The translations under genes and the position numbers were made by a program. Source: Candidatus Obscuribacterales bacterium (GTDB lineage: Bacteria; Cyanobacteriota; Vampirovibrionia; Obscuribacterales; Obscuribacteraceae). From it: a stretch of DNA of 50,602 nucleotides. The DNA lies in NCBI GenBank assembly GCA_019752635.1, contig JAIELX010000052.1, positions 1-50,602 on the forward strand, read 5' to 3'. Of this stretch, positions 32,605 through 40,536 are shown in pieces. Numbering within the stretch: position 1 is the stretch's first letter; each line of letters opens with the position of its first letter. Below the pieces are notes generated by a model. That model saw only the letters and a program-made list of their open reading frames with translations. It did not search any database and was not told where the DNA came from.

Positions 32605-33183
32605 ATGGAGTGGCTTAGAAGCATCTTCCTTCGGCTAAGTGGTGCCGCCAATCAGCTGCAGGAAAAAGATGAGGTCATCTTATCTCAGACTCGGCTGTTA
32701 GAAGAACTACAAAGGACGGTCGATGATCAGCAGCACACTAGCGATGAACAGCTGCGCACCATTACTGAGCTGCGCGATGTTATTGAACGCGAACGAAACA
32801 TACAAAGTACGCTCATCGCTCACAGTGTCGAGAACGCTGCTGAATCACTGATTCAAGAGCTGTCGGGCTCAGTGATTCAGCTAGTCACCTTGGACCATTT
32901 GAGCAACAACGAGGCGCAAGAGGTCAGGGGGACCGATGCTTTGGCAATAGCGATGCGAATGGTGAGAGCCCTGGAGGAGTCTGGAGTCTGCCTGCTGGGA
33001 AAGCCTGGAGAAATGAGCGAGTTCGATGAACGGCGGCATGAGGTGGTGGCACGAAACGTAGTTGTGCAGTCAGGAGAAACTATCACTATCAAAATGCCCG
33101 GAGTCACATTTCGAGATCGCATAATTCGCAGAGCGATGGTTGCTCCGGTTCCACTTGCGGAGACTCAAACCTGTGGTAGCTGA
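32605..33183 (+). CDS. GrpE-like nucleotide-exchange factor
   Basis: 192 aa with GAGGTG 4 nt before the ATG. Residues 15-75 are a coiled coil, as in GrpE. The C-terminal part has GrpE's beta-domain pattern: S-E-F-D-E-R-R-H-E-V-V (139-148), then G-E-T-I-T-I-K-M-P-G-V-T-F-R-D-R-I-I (155-175) and R-R-A-M-V-A-P-V. GrpE releases ADP from Hsp70. The Hsp70-like gene follows at once and overlaps its end by 11 bp (start GTG 33173). The sequence is far from housekeeping GrpE, so it is dedicated to this partner. Confidence 0.85.
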   Translation: MEWLRSIFLRLSGAANQLQEKDEVILSQTRLLEELQRTVDDQQHTSDEQLRTITELRDVIERERNIQSTLIAHSVENAAESLIQELSGSVIQLVTLDHLSNNEAQEVRGTDALAIAMRMVRALEESGVCLLGKPGEMSEFDERRHEVVARNVVVQSGETITIKMPGVTFRDRIIRRAMVAPVPLAETQTCGS

Positions 33184-34738
33184 ATCAACTCTAAATGTTG
33201 CTATCGATTTTGGCACCAGCAACACCGTAGTGTCCGTTTGGGATAAGGCCAGTAATCAGTCGCGGCCGATCTACATCCCGAACCTGAGTCGCATAGTGAA
33301 ACACGCTGGAACCGAAATGTATGTCGTTCCTTCGCTCATCCATTTTACCGGGGCCGGAAAATTCAAGGTCGGCGAAGAAGTACGAAAGCTCAACGCAGAG
33401 GCGTCGCCCAACACATTCAAAAGAATGAAGTCTTATGTGCGGGAAAACAGCCCGGTCTCCAGAGTGGTGCATGGTCAGCGAATGTTTCACCAGGATGCGG
33501 CGAAACTCTTTCTGAAGACAATCACCGATAGACTTTGCGCTGAACTGAGATCTCGCCCGGCAAACATAGCCATAACAGTGCCGGTTGATGCATTTGAAGC
33601 CTACAACAAATGGCTGCTGGACAATCTTGATTCTGCCGAAAGTTTCAGGTTGATTGATGAACCTGTTGCCGCTGCTCTTGGGTATGGCGTGCGATCTGTC
33701 GATTCTGCACCTTTAATGGTGTTTGATTTCGGTGGTGGCACAGTTGATTTGGCTGTTGTCGTTCCTGAATTTGTTAACTCGGACAAGTATCCAACGTGCA
33801 GAGTTATTGCCAAAGCAGGTTTGGAACTTGGGGGAGAAGACATCGATGAATGGTTGGCACGAGAAGTGCTTCGCCGCTGCAACGTCAAGCAGGAATCAGC
33901 TGAAGCTGAGGAAATCTGGCAAATACTGGTGCATGAGTGCCAGCAATTGAAGGAGAAACTTTCGGTAAAGGAAGTTGCCAGCATTCTGGTTATGAATCCG
34001 ACGACAGGAAGAGTGATCGAGTCTTCAGTCACAAGGGCAGAGTTTGAAAAGATACTCCATGCTAATGGGGTGTTTCAACAGATAACACAATGCATCAATA
34101 GCGTGTTGCGAAAAGCTGCCGAGCGAGGCTTTGCTGAGGGCGATCTGGCTCGCGTAATAATGGTAGGCGGGGGGAGCTTGATCCCCGCGGTGCAGAATTG
34201 TCTCACAGGCCGTTTTGGCGCGCGCGTTCTGCTTGAGAATCCACTGGAAGCTGTGGCGAAGGGCGCGACAATGCTATTGGCTGGCGTTCAGTGCGTGGAC
34301 TATATTCAACACTGCTACGCGGTCAAGTCGCGAAGCGGCGCTGCAGGAGCGTATGAATATCACGTCATTGTCCCGAGCGGAACTGCTTATCCTAGTGCGT
34401 CTGCGATTGCTGAGAAACAATTTCGTGCCACCACTGATGGTCAGACTAAGTTCGGCCTGGAAATATTCGAAATTTCTCTTGGAGCGGAGACGGAGCTTCA
34501 GTCTAGCCCGTCGAAGTTAGCAAAGCTTAGCCAGCAAGAGCTCGAGAAACGGCGCTATAGTTTTTTGAATGCTGATAGCGCTACGTTTATATTCGCTGAC
34601 CCTCCGGCTATGCGGGGCGAATCGCGATTCAAGGTCGAATTCTTCTTGGACGAAAATCGGCGCCTGGTGATAACGTCACGCGATTTAAAAACAGGCCGTT
34701 TGTTGCACACTTTTCACCCGATCATCAAGCTGAGGTAA
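33173..34738 (+). CDS. Hsp70/DnaK-like ATPase with short substrate-binding part
   Basis: 521 aa from a GTG at 33173 (GGAG about 9 nt upstream); an earlier TTG (33140) is possible. Actin-fold signatures are intact: phosphate 1 A-I-D-F-G-T-S-N (10-17), phosphate 2 F-D-F-G-G-G-T-V-D (184-192), adenosine motif V-G-G-G-S-L-I-P (331-338), plus I-D-E-P-V-A-A-A. The C-terminal 120 residues have a DnaK-like beta-domain order (P-S-G-T-A-Y, G-L-E-I-F-E) but no helical lid, so the chaperone is shorter than DnaK (about 640 aa). No DnaJ is encoded nearby. With the GrpE-like protein it should form an ATP-driven switch or remodeller. Confidence 0.9.
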   Translation: MVAESTLNVAIDFGTSNTVVSVWDKASNQSRPIYIPNLSRIVKHAGTEMYVVPSLIHFTGAGKFKVGEEVRKLNAEASPNTFKRMKSYVRENSPVSRVVHGQRMFHQDAAKLFLKTITDRLCAELRSRPANIAITVPVDAFEAYNKWLLDNLDSAESFRLIDEPVAAALGYGVRSVDSAPLMVFDFGGGTVDLAVVVPEFVNSDKYPTCRVIAKAGLELGGEDIDEWLAREVLRRCNVKQESAEAEEIWQILVHECQQLKEKLSVKEVASILVMNPTTGRVIESSVTRAEFEKILHANGVFQQITQCINSVLRKAAERGFAEGDLARVIMVGGGSLIPAVQNCLTGRFGARVLLENPLEAVAKGATMLLAGVQCVDYIQHCYAVKSRSGAAGAYEYHVIVPSGTAYPSASAIAEKQFRATTDGQTKFGLEIFEISLGAETELQSSPSKLAKLSQQELEKRRYSFLNADSATFIFADPPAMRGESRFKVEFFLDENRRLVITSRDLKTGRLLHTFHPIIKLR

Positions 34739-34742
34739 CGTA

Positions 34743-36590
34743 ATGCCAGATTTCTTCGGTTTTCTCTCCAGCGAGTTTATTCCGCACGTGGCGAACATTG
34801 CCCTCCTCATTTCTGCTGTAATCGTTGGCGTTCTTCTCTTCTTTCTCCATCGGTTTGATAAGGCAATTAAGCCGCTTAGCACCGATTTGGAAAAGACGAT
34901 CGAGTTTGTTCGAAAGCTAAAGCAGCCCTTGGATGTTGAACAATACAATCTTCTCAGTACTTTTTTTGAGAATTCGAGCATATTGTCGCACCCCTGGTCA
35001 GAATTTCGTGACTCGCTGATCGTCCCCAAAGAAGGAGATACTGATCGAACCGTCTTCAACACCAAACAGTCGGAGGCGTACTTCACGGAAGACGTGGTTA
35101 TCCGTCGACATGTTGATTTAGATCTTTACATGGCCATACCCGGCATTTTGACTGCACTGGGGCTGATAGGCACGTTTCTTGCCATTTACATTGCGCTCGC
35201 CCAGCTTCAATTCAAAGCCGGACAAGTGGTTGATATTACGCCGTTCATCAACACACTAGGCGGCAAGTTTCTGGCATCAATAGTTGGACTTGTGGCCGCT
35301 GCGATCGGCTTGTGGATAGAGCGCTCCAGAACGGGTGAGCTTACGAGACTCTTGCACGAGCTTTGCGTCGGGTTGAACGAAAAAATTAAGCAGGCGCCAC
35401 CACAAATAGTGACTCTCGGCGCGTTACTAAAAGGAGTCTCCGGAAAGCTCAGTCTTTTGAGGGCGGAGATTCCGAACAAACGCGAACTAAAGAAGGAGCT
35501 AGGACAGTTGCGGTCAGAGTTAACACAGTTTGCGTCCGAGGTAGCGAGCAATCAAACAGTGTTCTTCAGTCAAATAGCGAATTTGGGACAGACGGTCTCA
35601 GCGATCCAGCAGTCGACGGATAGCGCATTCCAGCGTAGGGACGAGATGCTGAAGGACATGATTGAACAGGTCGCGGTGGGCTTTCGAGAGGCGCTTGCAA
35701 GCGCTGCAAATGAAGAGATTAAGCGGCTTGCGAATTCAATTGAAGAGATAGTCACCGCCACGACCAAACTGAAAGACTCTGTCAGCGCAGCTGACAGCCA
35801 CTTCCAAGAGTTAATATCGGCGCAGAGGAATCAGCTGGACGATTTACTGACGTATCAATCAGAGCAGTGTGACAAGGTCATCGAGAACCAGCGCAACCAA
35901 TTCGTAGTCATATCTGGAGAGTTGAAAAACCATATGGATTCCGTTTTGGAGTCAAGTCAACGGCAGCTATCCGATCACATAAAGGTGTTAAGCGCGGCCC
36001 TGGATTCACTTTCGCAGAAGCAAGATGAGAGAAGCAGTCAAATCCACCAGAGCCAGACTGAGCGCATTCAATCGATGTTGCAGGCGCTCCAAGCGTCGGC
36101 GAACGAAAGTGCTGATGTGGCAAAGCTCGTCACCAATAACACAACCGAGTGGGCAGACAATGTTTCTGCTCAATTGCGCGATGTGCTGAACCTGGCTGCA
36201 ACGGAAGCCGTAACCTTAAAGCAGACCGGAGCAAACTTAACAGAGCTACAGAGCGGGTTCCAGACTGCCATCGAAAATAACACGCAGACAGTAAAGGAGC
36301 TTGAGTCTATGAGCAAGCTGATAAGCCGCGCTGCACAAGCCCTCTCAACCAACGATATTGCAATGAGAAAGTCGGCTGAACAACAGCAGCAAGCAATGGT
36401 TTTGTTCGAAGCACAAATGAAGGGTTACCAGGCGCTACTCGAAAAGCACATGACTCTCTGGGCAGAGCAGAAGACTTCTCTGGCAGGCTTGGAGTCGTCA
36501 TTAAGCAAGGTAACTGACGTGTTCGTGGTTCTGTCTAAGAGCACACAGGCGGCGCCCGCATCCGTCTCCGGAGGAGGCAATCATTCATGA
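34743..36590 (+). CDS. ZorA-like MotA/ExbB-family channel subunit with long coiled-coil tail
   Basis: 615 aa. Membrane helices at about 15-36, 131-155 and 173-195; the second carries Y-M-A-I-P-G-I-L-T-A-L-G-L-I-G-T-F-L, and the third G-G-K-F-L-A-S-I-V-G-L, the MotA/TolQ/ExbB signature. The arrangement T-E-D-V-V-I-R-R-H-V-D-L-D-L-Y before helix 2 is characteristic of ZorA proteins of Zorya anti-phage systems. Residues 210-600 are a long helical coiled coil toward the cytoplasm. In Zorya, ZorA and ZorB form a proton-driven motor that senses phage at the membrane. The gene follows the Hsp70 gene after 4 nt and overlaps zorB-like by 4 bp. Confidence 0.88.
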   Translation: MPDFFGFLSSEFIPHVANIALLISAVIVGVLLFFLHRFDKAIKPLSTDLEKTIEFVRKLKQPLDVEQYNLLSTFFENSSILSHPWSEFRDSLIVPKEGDTDRTVFNTKQSEAYFTEDVVIRRHVDLDLYMAIPGILTALGLIGTFLAIYIALAQLQFKAGQVVDITPFINTLGGKFLASIVGLVAAAIGLWIERSRTGELTRLLHELCVGLNEKIKQAPPQIVTLGALLKGVSGKLSLLRAEIPNKRELKKELGQLRSELTQFASEVASNQTVFFSQIANLGQTVSAIQQSTDSAFQRRDEMLKDMIEQVAVGFREALASAANEEIKRLANSIEEIVTATTKLKDSVSAADSHFQELISAQRNQLDDLLTYQSEQCDKVIENQRNQFVVISGELKNHMDSVLESSQRQLSDHIKVLSAALDSLSQKQDERSSQIHQSQTERIQSMLQALQASANESADVAKLVTNNTTEWADNVSAQLRDVLNLAATEAVTLKQTGANLTELQSGFQTAIENNTQTVKELESMSKLISRAAQALSTNDIAMRKSAEQQQQAMVLFEAQMKGYQALLEKHMTLWAEQKTSLAGLESSLSKVTDVFVVLSKSTQAAPASVSGGGNHS

Positions 36591-37294
36591 GTAAGAGGGA
36601 CCATCAATCAATTTTCTTGAGTTCCATAAACGATCTTATGACCTCGCTCGCAGTGGTTTTCATTTTGCTGCTGGTTGTCTACGCGAGTAACGCCCGCGCT
36701 GAGTCAATGAAATTGCAACAGGTAATTGACGAGCTGAAAGGAAGAGCGGAAGGCAGTTTCTCTGTGAAGGAGGACCTGCGCCAGCATCTGGCGAAACAGA
36801 ATCTTCAATTTGCTAACGACGATGCTGATGCGCTTGCGCTCGTCTACTCCGCACCAGATGACAAATTGCAGTTCGACACTAACAAATCTGACTTACACGG
36901 AGAGGGCGCGAGGTTTCTCGATGGGTTTGTGCCAAAGGTGATGCGCGTAATTTCTGCGCCGGCGTTTGCATCTAACGTTGAATCGATTCTCATCGAAGGT
37001 CATACAGACTCAGATGGTGATGACGAGCGCAATCTCAAGCTAAGCCAGGATCGAGCGTTCGCTGTGCTGAGGTACAGTTTGAATCAGTGTTGTTTAGACC
37101 AGGGCCAGCTCGACTTTCTATTGAATTACACTTCGATCAACGGGCGCGGTGAGCGGTGCTTGTTGCCTATTGGTTCACAGCCCGGATCCGAGAACAAAGC
37201 TCGAAGCCGAAGAGTGCTTTTCAAGATCCGAGTTAAGAGCCTGGAGCAAAAGATTCACGCTGCTCAGGAAACGGTGGGACCGCCGAGTCGGTAG
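36587..37294 (+). CDS. ZorB-like MotB/OmpA-domain subunit
   Basis: 235 aa; ATGA overlap with the previous gene and a strong GAGGAGG at 36571-36577. One membrane helix (18-35) with Asp16 at its start (S-I-N-D-L-M-T-S-L), in the position of the ion-conducting Asp of MotB/ZorB. The rest is an OmpA-type peptidoglycan-binding domain: L-Q-F-D-T-N-K-S-D-L, I-E-G-H-T-D-S-D-G, N-L-K-L-S-Q-D-R-A, R-R-V. In MotAB/ZorAB this domain anchors the stator to the cell wall. It is the last gene of the operon. Confidence 0.88.
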   Translation: MSKRDHQSIFLSSINDLMTSLAVVFILLLVVYASNARAESMKLQQVIDELKGRAEGSFSVKEDLRQHLAKQNLQFANDDADALALVYSAPDDKLQFDTNKSDLHGEGARFLDGFVPKVMRVISAPAFASNVESILIEGHTDSDGDDERNLKLSQDRAFAVLRYSLNQCCLDQGQLDFLLNYTSINGRGERCLLPIGSQPGSENKARSRRVLFKIRVKSLEQKIHAAQETVGPPSR

Positions 37295-37315
37295 GTATTA
37301 CTTCTGTCGCCGGTT

Positions 37316-37330
37316 CTGAAAGTCTTTCAG
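37316..37330. terminator. Weak terminator-like palindrome between convergent units
   Basis: CTGAAAG-T-CTTTCAG is a perfect 15-bp palindrome 22 bp after the operon's last stop; a second small stem AAGC/GCTT followed by TTT stands at 37334-37351. Either might end transcription between the operon and the converging gene. Both are weak. Confidence 0.35.
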
Positions 37331-37434
37331 TGTAAGCTTCCGGGGCTTTTTGCCTCGAGAGCGCTAAAGTCTCAACAGTATGTCTTTGAGCCACAGCTCA
37401 ATATTTTGCTGGCAATCCTCAAATGAAATGAATG

Positions 37435-39711
37435 CTACTTTAATTTTCGAGTTCGCACCTTTGAGGCTCGCGTAGCTTTTGTCGTTTTTTTTCGGGGCTT
37501 TGAATTCATACTCCCCCGTATCATTTCTTTCAACTCAGCAGTGCGCGCCCGGTTCGCCTCTAGTGGTGCTGGATCGACCGATTGGGGTTTTTCCAGAATT
37601 TGACGCACTCTTGATCTGAGTAGTTCTCGACGACTCAATTCTTGATTCCCTAGGGCAGAATTCAGCAGTTTCTCGGTGGGTGAATTCAATAAGTACTGCA
37701 AGATGGTGGCTTCCAGTCTTTTATCAATACTGGCGGAAGGGTGAAACTCGTGTAGTCTGGGTAAGCCATGATCCTTTAGAATTGCGCTGATTTCGCGGTG
37801 CTTGGAGTTAACCATTTCCTGAGATTTGTTTGATAGCTTCGGACAAAGAATTCTATAGTGTTCTAAGCTATTGAAACTCCGACAGGCATTCTGACTTTTG
37901 AGCATTGATAAATAATCCGCGATGGTGGCTCGAAGTTCCGTATCGCTCCAGCCCTTGTATTGAGTATCCGATTCATTTGTTTGCAACACGTTCCTTCTCT
38001 GTATCGCGCTGCGTACCAGCCGTGAAAGTGCTATGCCTGGAGGTGTATCATTGGCTTCGGGGTACGGGAGGTAATGTGAAATTGCGTCGTCTTTCCGACT
38101 TCGTTTTCGAACAATTTGCCTGGGCAAAAGCAACACAGGGCGGCCCCTGTCGTCGCGCGGCATTGGAAGGTATCCCTGGTGCCATGCATGTTTGTCATAA
38201 TCCCAGTACGCTTGCGTGAGAGCAACTTCGGTATCGATTGATAGAGCATCACACTGTTGAAACGTGAAGGCTATGAGTGGTTTTCGGATGATGTTCGTAA
38301 GAGCATCAGAGATCTTGTCGCAGCTAATGCCAGGAATTTTGAATGTCATATCATGAATATCGTGAAGAGAACCAGTTTCAAACGCATTCGTCCATGTCAA
38401 TCGTTCCGCAATGTTTTGCGCATCGGCAACGCTCATTCCGCGGCCTTTGCCTTTCCCTGAGAAGCCGATGTGCGTATCTTCTGCCTCCCGAAGCTGAGAA
38501 AGGAGGCGAACGGCCTCGGCGTTTTTGCCTTGCCTTAATTTGAACAAGACGCAAGAAAAGAAGTCGGCAATGTATTCACGAAGCAAATCATAGGTCGGTC
38601 CCGACGAGGCGAGCAATGCACTACTATCTACGAATAGCGGAAGGTCGCTATCTGTGACCCAGATATCTACGAAACCAAGGCTATGTGGAAACTCTTGCTT
38701 TAAGAAACATTGAGAGAAACTTAAAAGCTGCAAACGGTCAGCTTCAGTCTTAAGCCGCTTCAAATTGAATGTTGGGGCAATTGCCTGGATGCTTGGTGGA
38801 GATGTTAGCTTAGTTAGGTCTTCTCTTATTAACTTGGGAACGTTTTCTGTTTTCAGATCCCGTTGCAAGATTTCTCTTTGGGAAGGAGAATTCGTCACTG
38901 CGACTGTGGGAATTGGATGGAGTTCGGGCTGCTGGCGCTGAGAGGGAGCTGCTGCACTCGTTTGTAGCTGATTCTTTATCGAATTAAGCTGCACGAAATC
39001 CTGTTCATACTGCTGTTCCAGTTCGATAAGTTGAGCCGCGGAGAACCCGTTGAAGAGATTAGATAGTGCTTTGTGATTCGCCTTGAGTCTGATTACGGCA
39101 AGAGCAAAATGGATCTCGAAAAGAGTACCGGCCACACTCGACTTGCCATAAATTTCCTCAATGATATCGCGTGCAAAGAAAAGCGCGTAGCTGTTCACAG
39201 CGCTTGGGTCCTCTATGGCTGTGCATTCAGCGAGACTTTGCATAAGGCGTTTTTTTGTGCAGCTCTCGTGCCAAGTCTCGGATCGAAGGCTCGCAAAGGT
39301 TGCAAACCATTTCTTGAATGCCCGTTTAATCGACTCAGGAGGTCTGAGCTTGTTGAGAATAACACGACCTAAAGGTACAGTTGCTGGCTGCTTGCTGCTC
39401 ATTGCAACTGTCGAGACGTCCATTCTATCGTTTGGATGGGTAGTTCTTGCTGCGTCGAGACAATTTATGGCTGTGCGAATCCAATGTCCGCAAAGTCTAC
39501 ATATGCGTTTGTAAGAGACACTGAGAACAAATCTTCCTTGACCCGATTGAATGCTAACGCCGCAGCCGCAACATTTTGTGCGCTGATTCTCTACCCGCCA
39601 CCTTGCCGTCTGCTTGAGTTTGGTTATCTCTTCCAATAGGAACTTTCGTGGTTTTGTGTCCACATCGACGCGGAGTTCCTTCAGACGCGATCGTGATTTC
39701 TTCTTTGGCAT
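37435..39711 (-). CDS. Zinc-ribbon protein with C-terminal module shared by neighbouring genes
   Basis: 758 aa, ATG at 39711. Basic N-terminus, then a zinc ribbon (Cys47, Cys50, Cys71, Cys74). Residues 90-250 are helical and of unknown type. The central part (about 345-500: F-V-D-I-W-V, Y-D-L-L-R-E-Y-I-A-D-F-F, K-I-S-D-A-L-T-N-I-I-R) looks like a conserved domain I have seen only in hypothetical proteins. About 585-665 (Y-K-G-W-S-D-T-E-L-R, I-S-A-I-L-K-D-H-G-L-P) is a module also forming the whole small protein at 40013. The last 30 residues are very basic, fitting nucleic-acid binding. It converges on the operon and diverges from the 40013 gene. Confidence 0.7.
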   Translation of the reverse strand: MPKKKSRSRLKELRVDVDTKPRKFLLEEITKLKQTARWRVENQRTKCCGCGVSIQSGQGRFVLSVSYKRICRLCGHWIRTAINCLDAARTTHPNDRMDVSTVAMSSKQPATVPLGRVILNKLRPPESIKRAFKKWFATFASLRSETWHESCTKKRLMQSLAECTAIEDPSAVNSYALFFARDIIEEIYGKSSVAGTLFEIHFALAVIRLKANHKALSNLFNGFSAAQLIELEQQYEQDFVQLNSIKNQLQTSAAAPSQRQQPELHPIPTVAVTNSPSQREILQRDLKTENVPKLIREDLTKLTSPPSIQAIAPTFNLKRLKTEADRLQLLSFSQCFLKQEFPHSLGFVDIWVTDSDLPLFVDSSALLASSGPTYDLLREYIADFFSCVLFKLRQGKNAEAVRLLSQLREAEDTHIGFSGKGKGRGMSVADAQNIAERLTWTNAFETGSLHDIHDMTFKIPGISCDKISDALTNIIRKPLIAFTFQQCDALSIDTEVALTQAYWDYDKHAWHQGYLPMPRDDRGRPVLLLPRQIVRKRSRKDDAISHYLPYPEANDTPPGIALSRLVRSAIQRRNVLQTNESDTQYKGWSDTELRATIADYLSMLKSQNACRSFNSLEHYRILCPKLSNKSQEMVNSKHREISAILKDHGLPRLHEFHPSASIDKRLEATILQYLLNSPTEKLLNSALGNQELSRRELLRSRVRQILEKPQSVDPAPLEANRARTAELKEMIRGSMNSKPRKKTTKATRASKVRTRKLK

Positions 39712-40012
39712 TGTTCTACAAGATAAATCAATGTTTAGCGGTTATGAAAAGCGACTCTTGAATAGAGCCCATGGCTAATATTCCCACAACTGTTATTGAG
39801 CATATTAAAGGACGCGAAGGTCGGTCTTCGCCACATGTATTTTGCGTTGAGGCAAGTTAACCTATAAACACTCGGTTGCGCGCCGTGTGGACGACAATCA
39901 AAGGAAGTCGCCGGGTGTATCACTTGGGACCAGTATTCGCGCGATGCTGTCGTTGTTAATGGCGTGGAGTACCTTCGCAGTTTTCGGTCTAGTAGTTGAA
40001 AGAGGACGCACC
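39712..40012. other. Divergent promoter region
   Basis: About 300 bp between the start of the minus-strand zinc-ribbon gene and the plus-strand small gene. It must contain both promoters. I found no copy of the ACTGCA palindrome in it. Confidence 0.4.
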
Positions 40013-40396
40013 ATGGTTCGCGGCGAAGATTGGTCCGAAGAAGAAGTTCAGCAGACAATTGCGGATTACTTTGAAATGCTACGAAAGCAAAATGCGGGAA
40101 TCGCGTTTGTTAAAGCGGAGCACAATCGCAAGCTTCGCGAAAGGCTGAGCGAACGGTCAAAGGGGGCAGTGGAGTTCAAGCACATGAACATTAGCGCCGT
40201 ACTTCATGCTCACGGCCTTCCTTGGTTGCAAGGCTACGCTCCAGCAGCACATGTGCAACAGCTGCTAGAAGATTCAATAATTCGATTTGTAGAAGCTCGA
40301 ACTCACCAAGACCGGGCGGTTCCAGTGTCGAATGGCTCTGTTAGGGAGAGACTGAGAGAGAGAGTCTTGGCGATTTTGGGAAATCCTGAATCTTAG
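40013..40396 (+). CDS. Small protein made of the W-S module (NISAVL-type)
   Basis: 127 aa from the ATG at 40013, which has AGAGG 8 nt before it; a longer frame from 39887 adds 42 residues without support and is rejected. The sequence W-S-E-E-E-V-Q-Q-T-I-A-D-Y-F-E-M-L, E-F-K-H-M-N-I-S-A-V-L, H-G-L-P-W-L-Q-G-Y is a module often placed at the N-terminus of predicted endonucleases or helicase-associated proteins, and it also ends the 758-aa protein next door. The C-terminus has R-E-R-L-R-E-R-V-L-A-I-L-G-N-P, a motif that ends all three copies in this region. Function unknown. Confidence 0.75.
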   Translation: MVRGEDWSEEEVQQTIADYFEMLRKQNAGIAFVKAEHNRKLRERLSERSKGAVEFKHMNISAVLHAHGLPWLQGYAPAAHVQQLLEDSIIRFVEARTHQDRAVPVSNGSVRERLRERVLAILGNPES

Positions 40397-40443
40397 GACC
40401 GCAAGCGGCTGTCAAGGCAATATTCTAATGTTCGGCCATGGCG

Positions 40444-40477
40444 ACTGCACAAATACTGCAGTGACTGCGGGTATGTC
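40444..40477 (+). promoter_or_regulatory. Palindromic operator/promoter of the giant helicase gene
   Basis: ACTGCA-CAAATAC-TGCAGT (40444-40462), 9 nt, then TATGTC (40472-40477) as -10. The predicted transcript begins about 50 nt before the ATG at 40537. Same layout as before the ten-gene operon. Confidence 0.75.
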
Positions 40478-40536
40478 ATTTTAGAACGCTACCAGCGGAT
40501 TGATCATCGGAAGTCAACAAGAAGTGCGGAACCGGA

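Noticed and set aside
33140..33172. TTG start for the Hsp70-like gene
   Set aside because: It would add 11 basic residues not seen in the family and increases the overlap with the GrpE-like gene; GTG at 33173 has a ribosome site and places the phosphate-1 motif at the usual distance.
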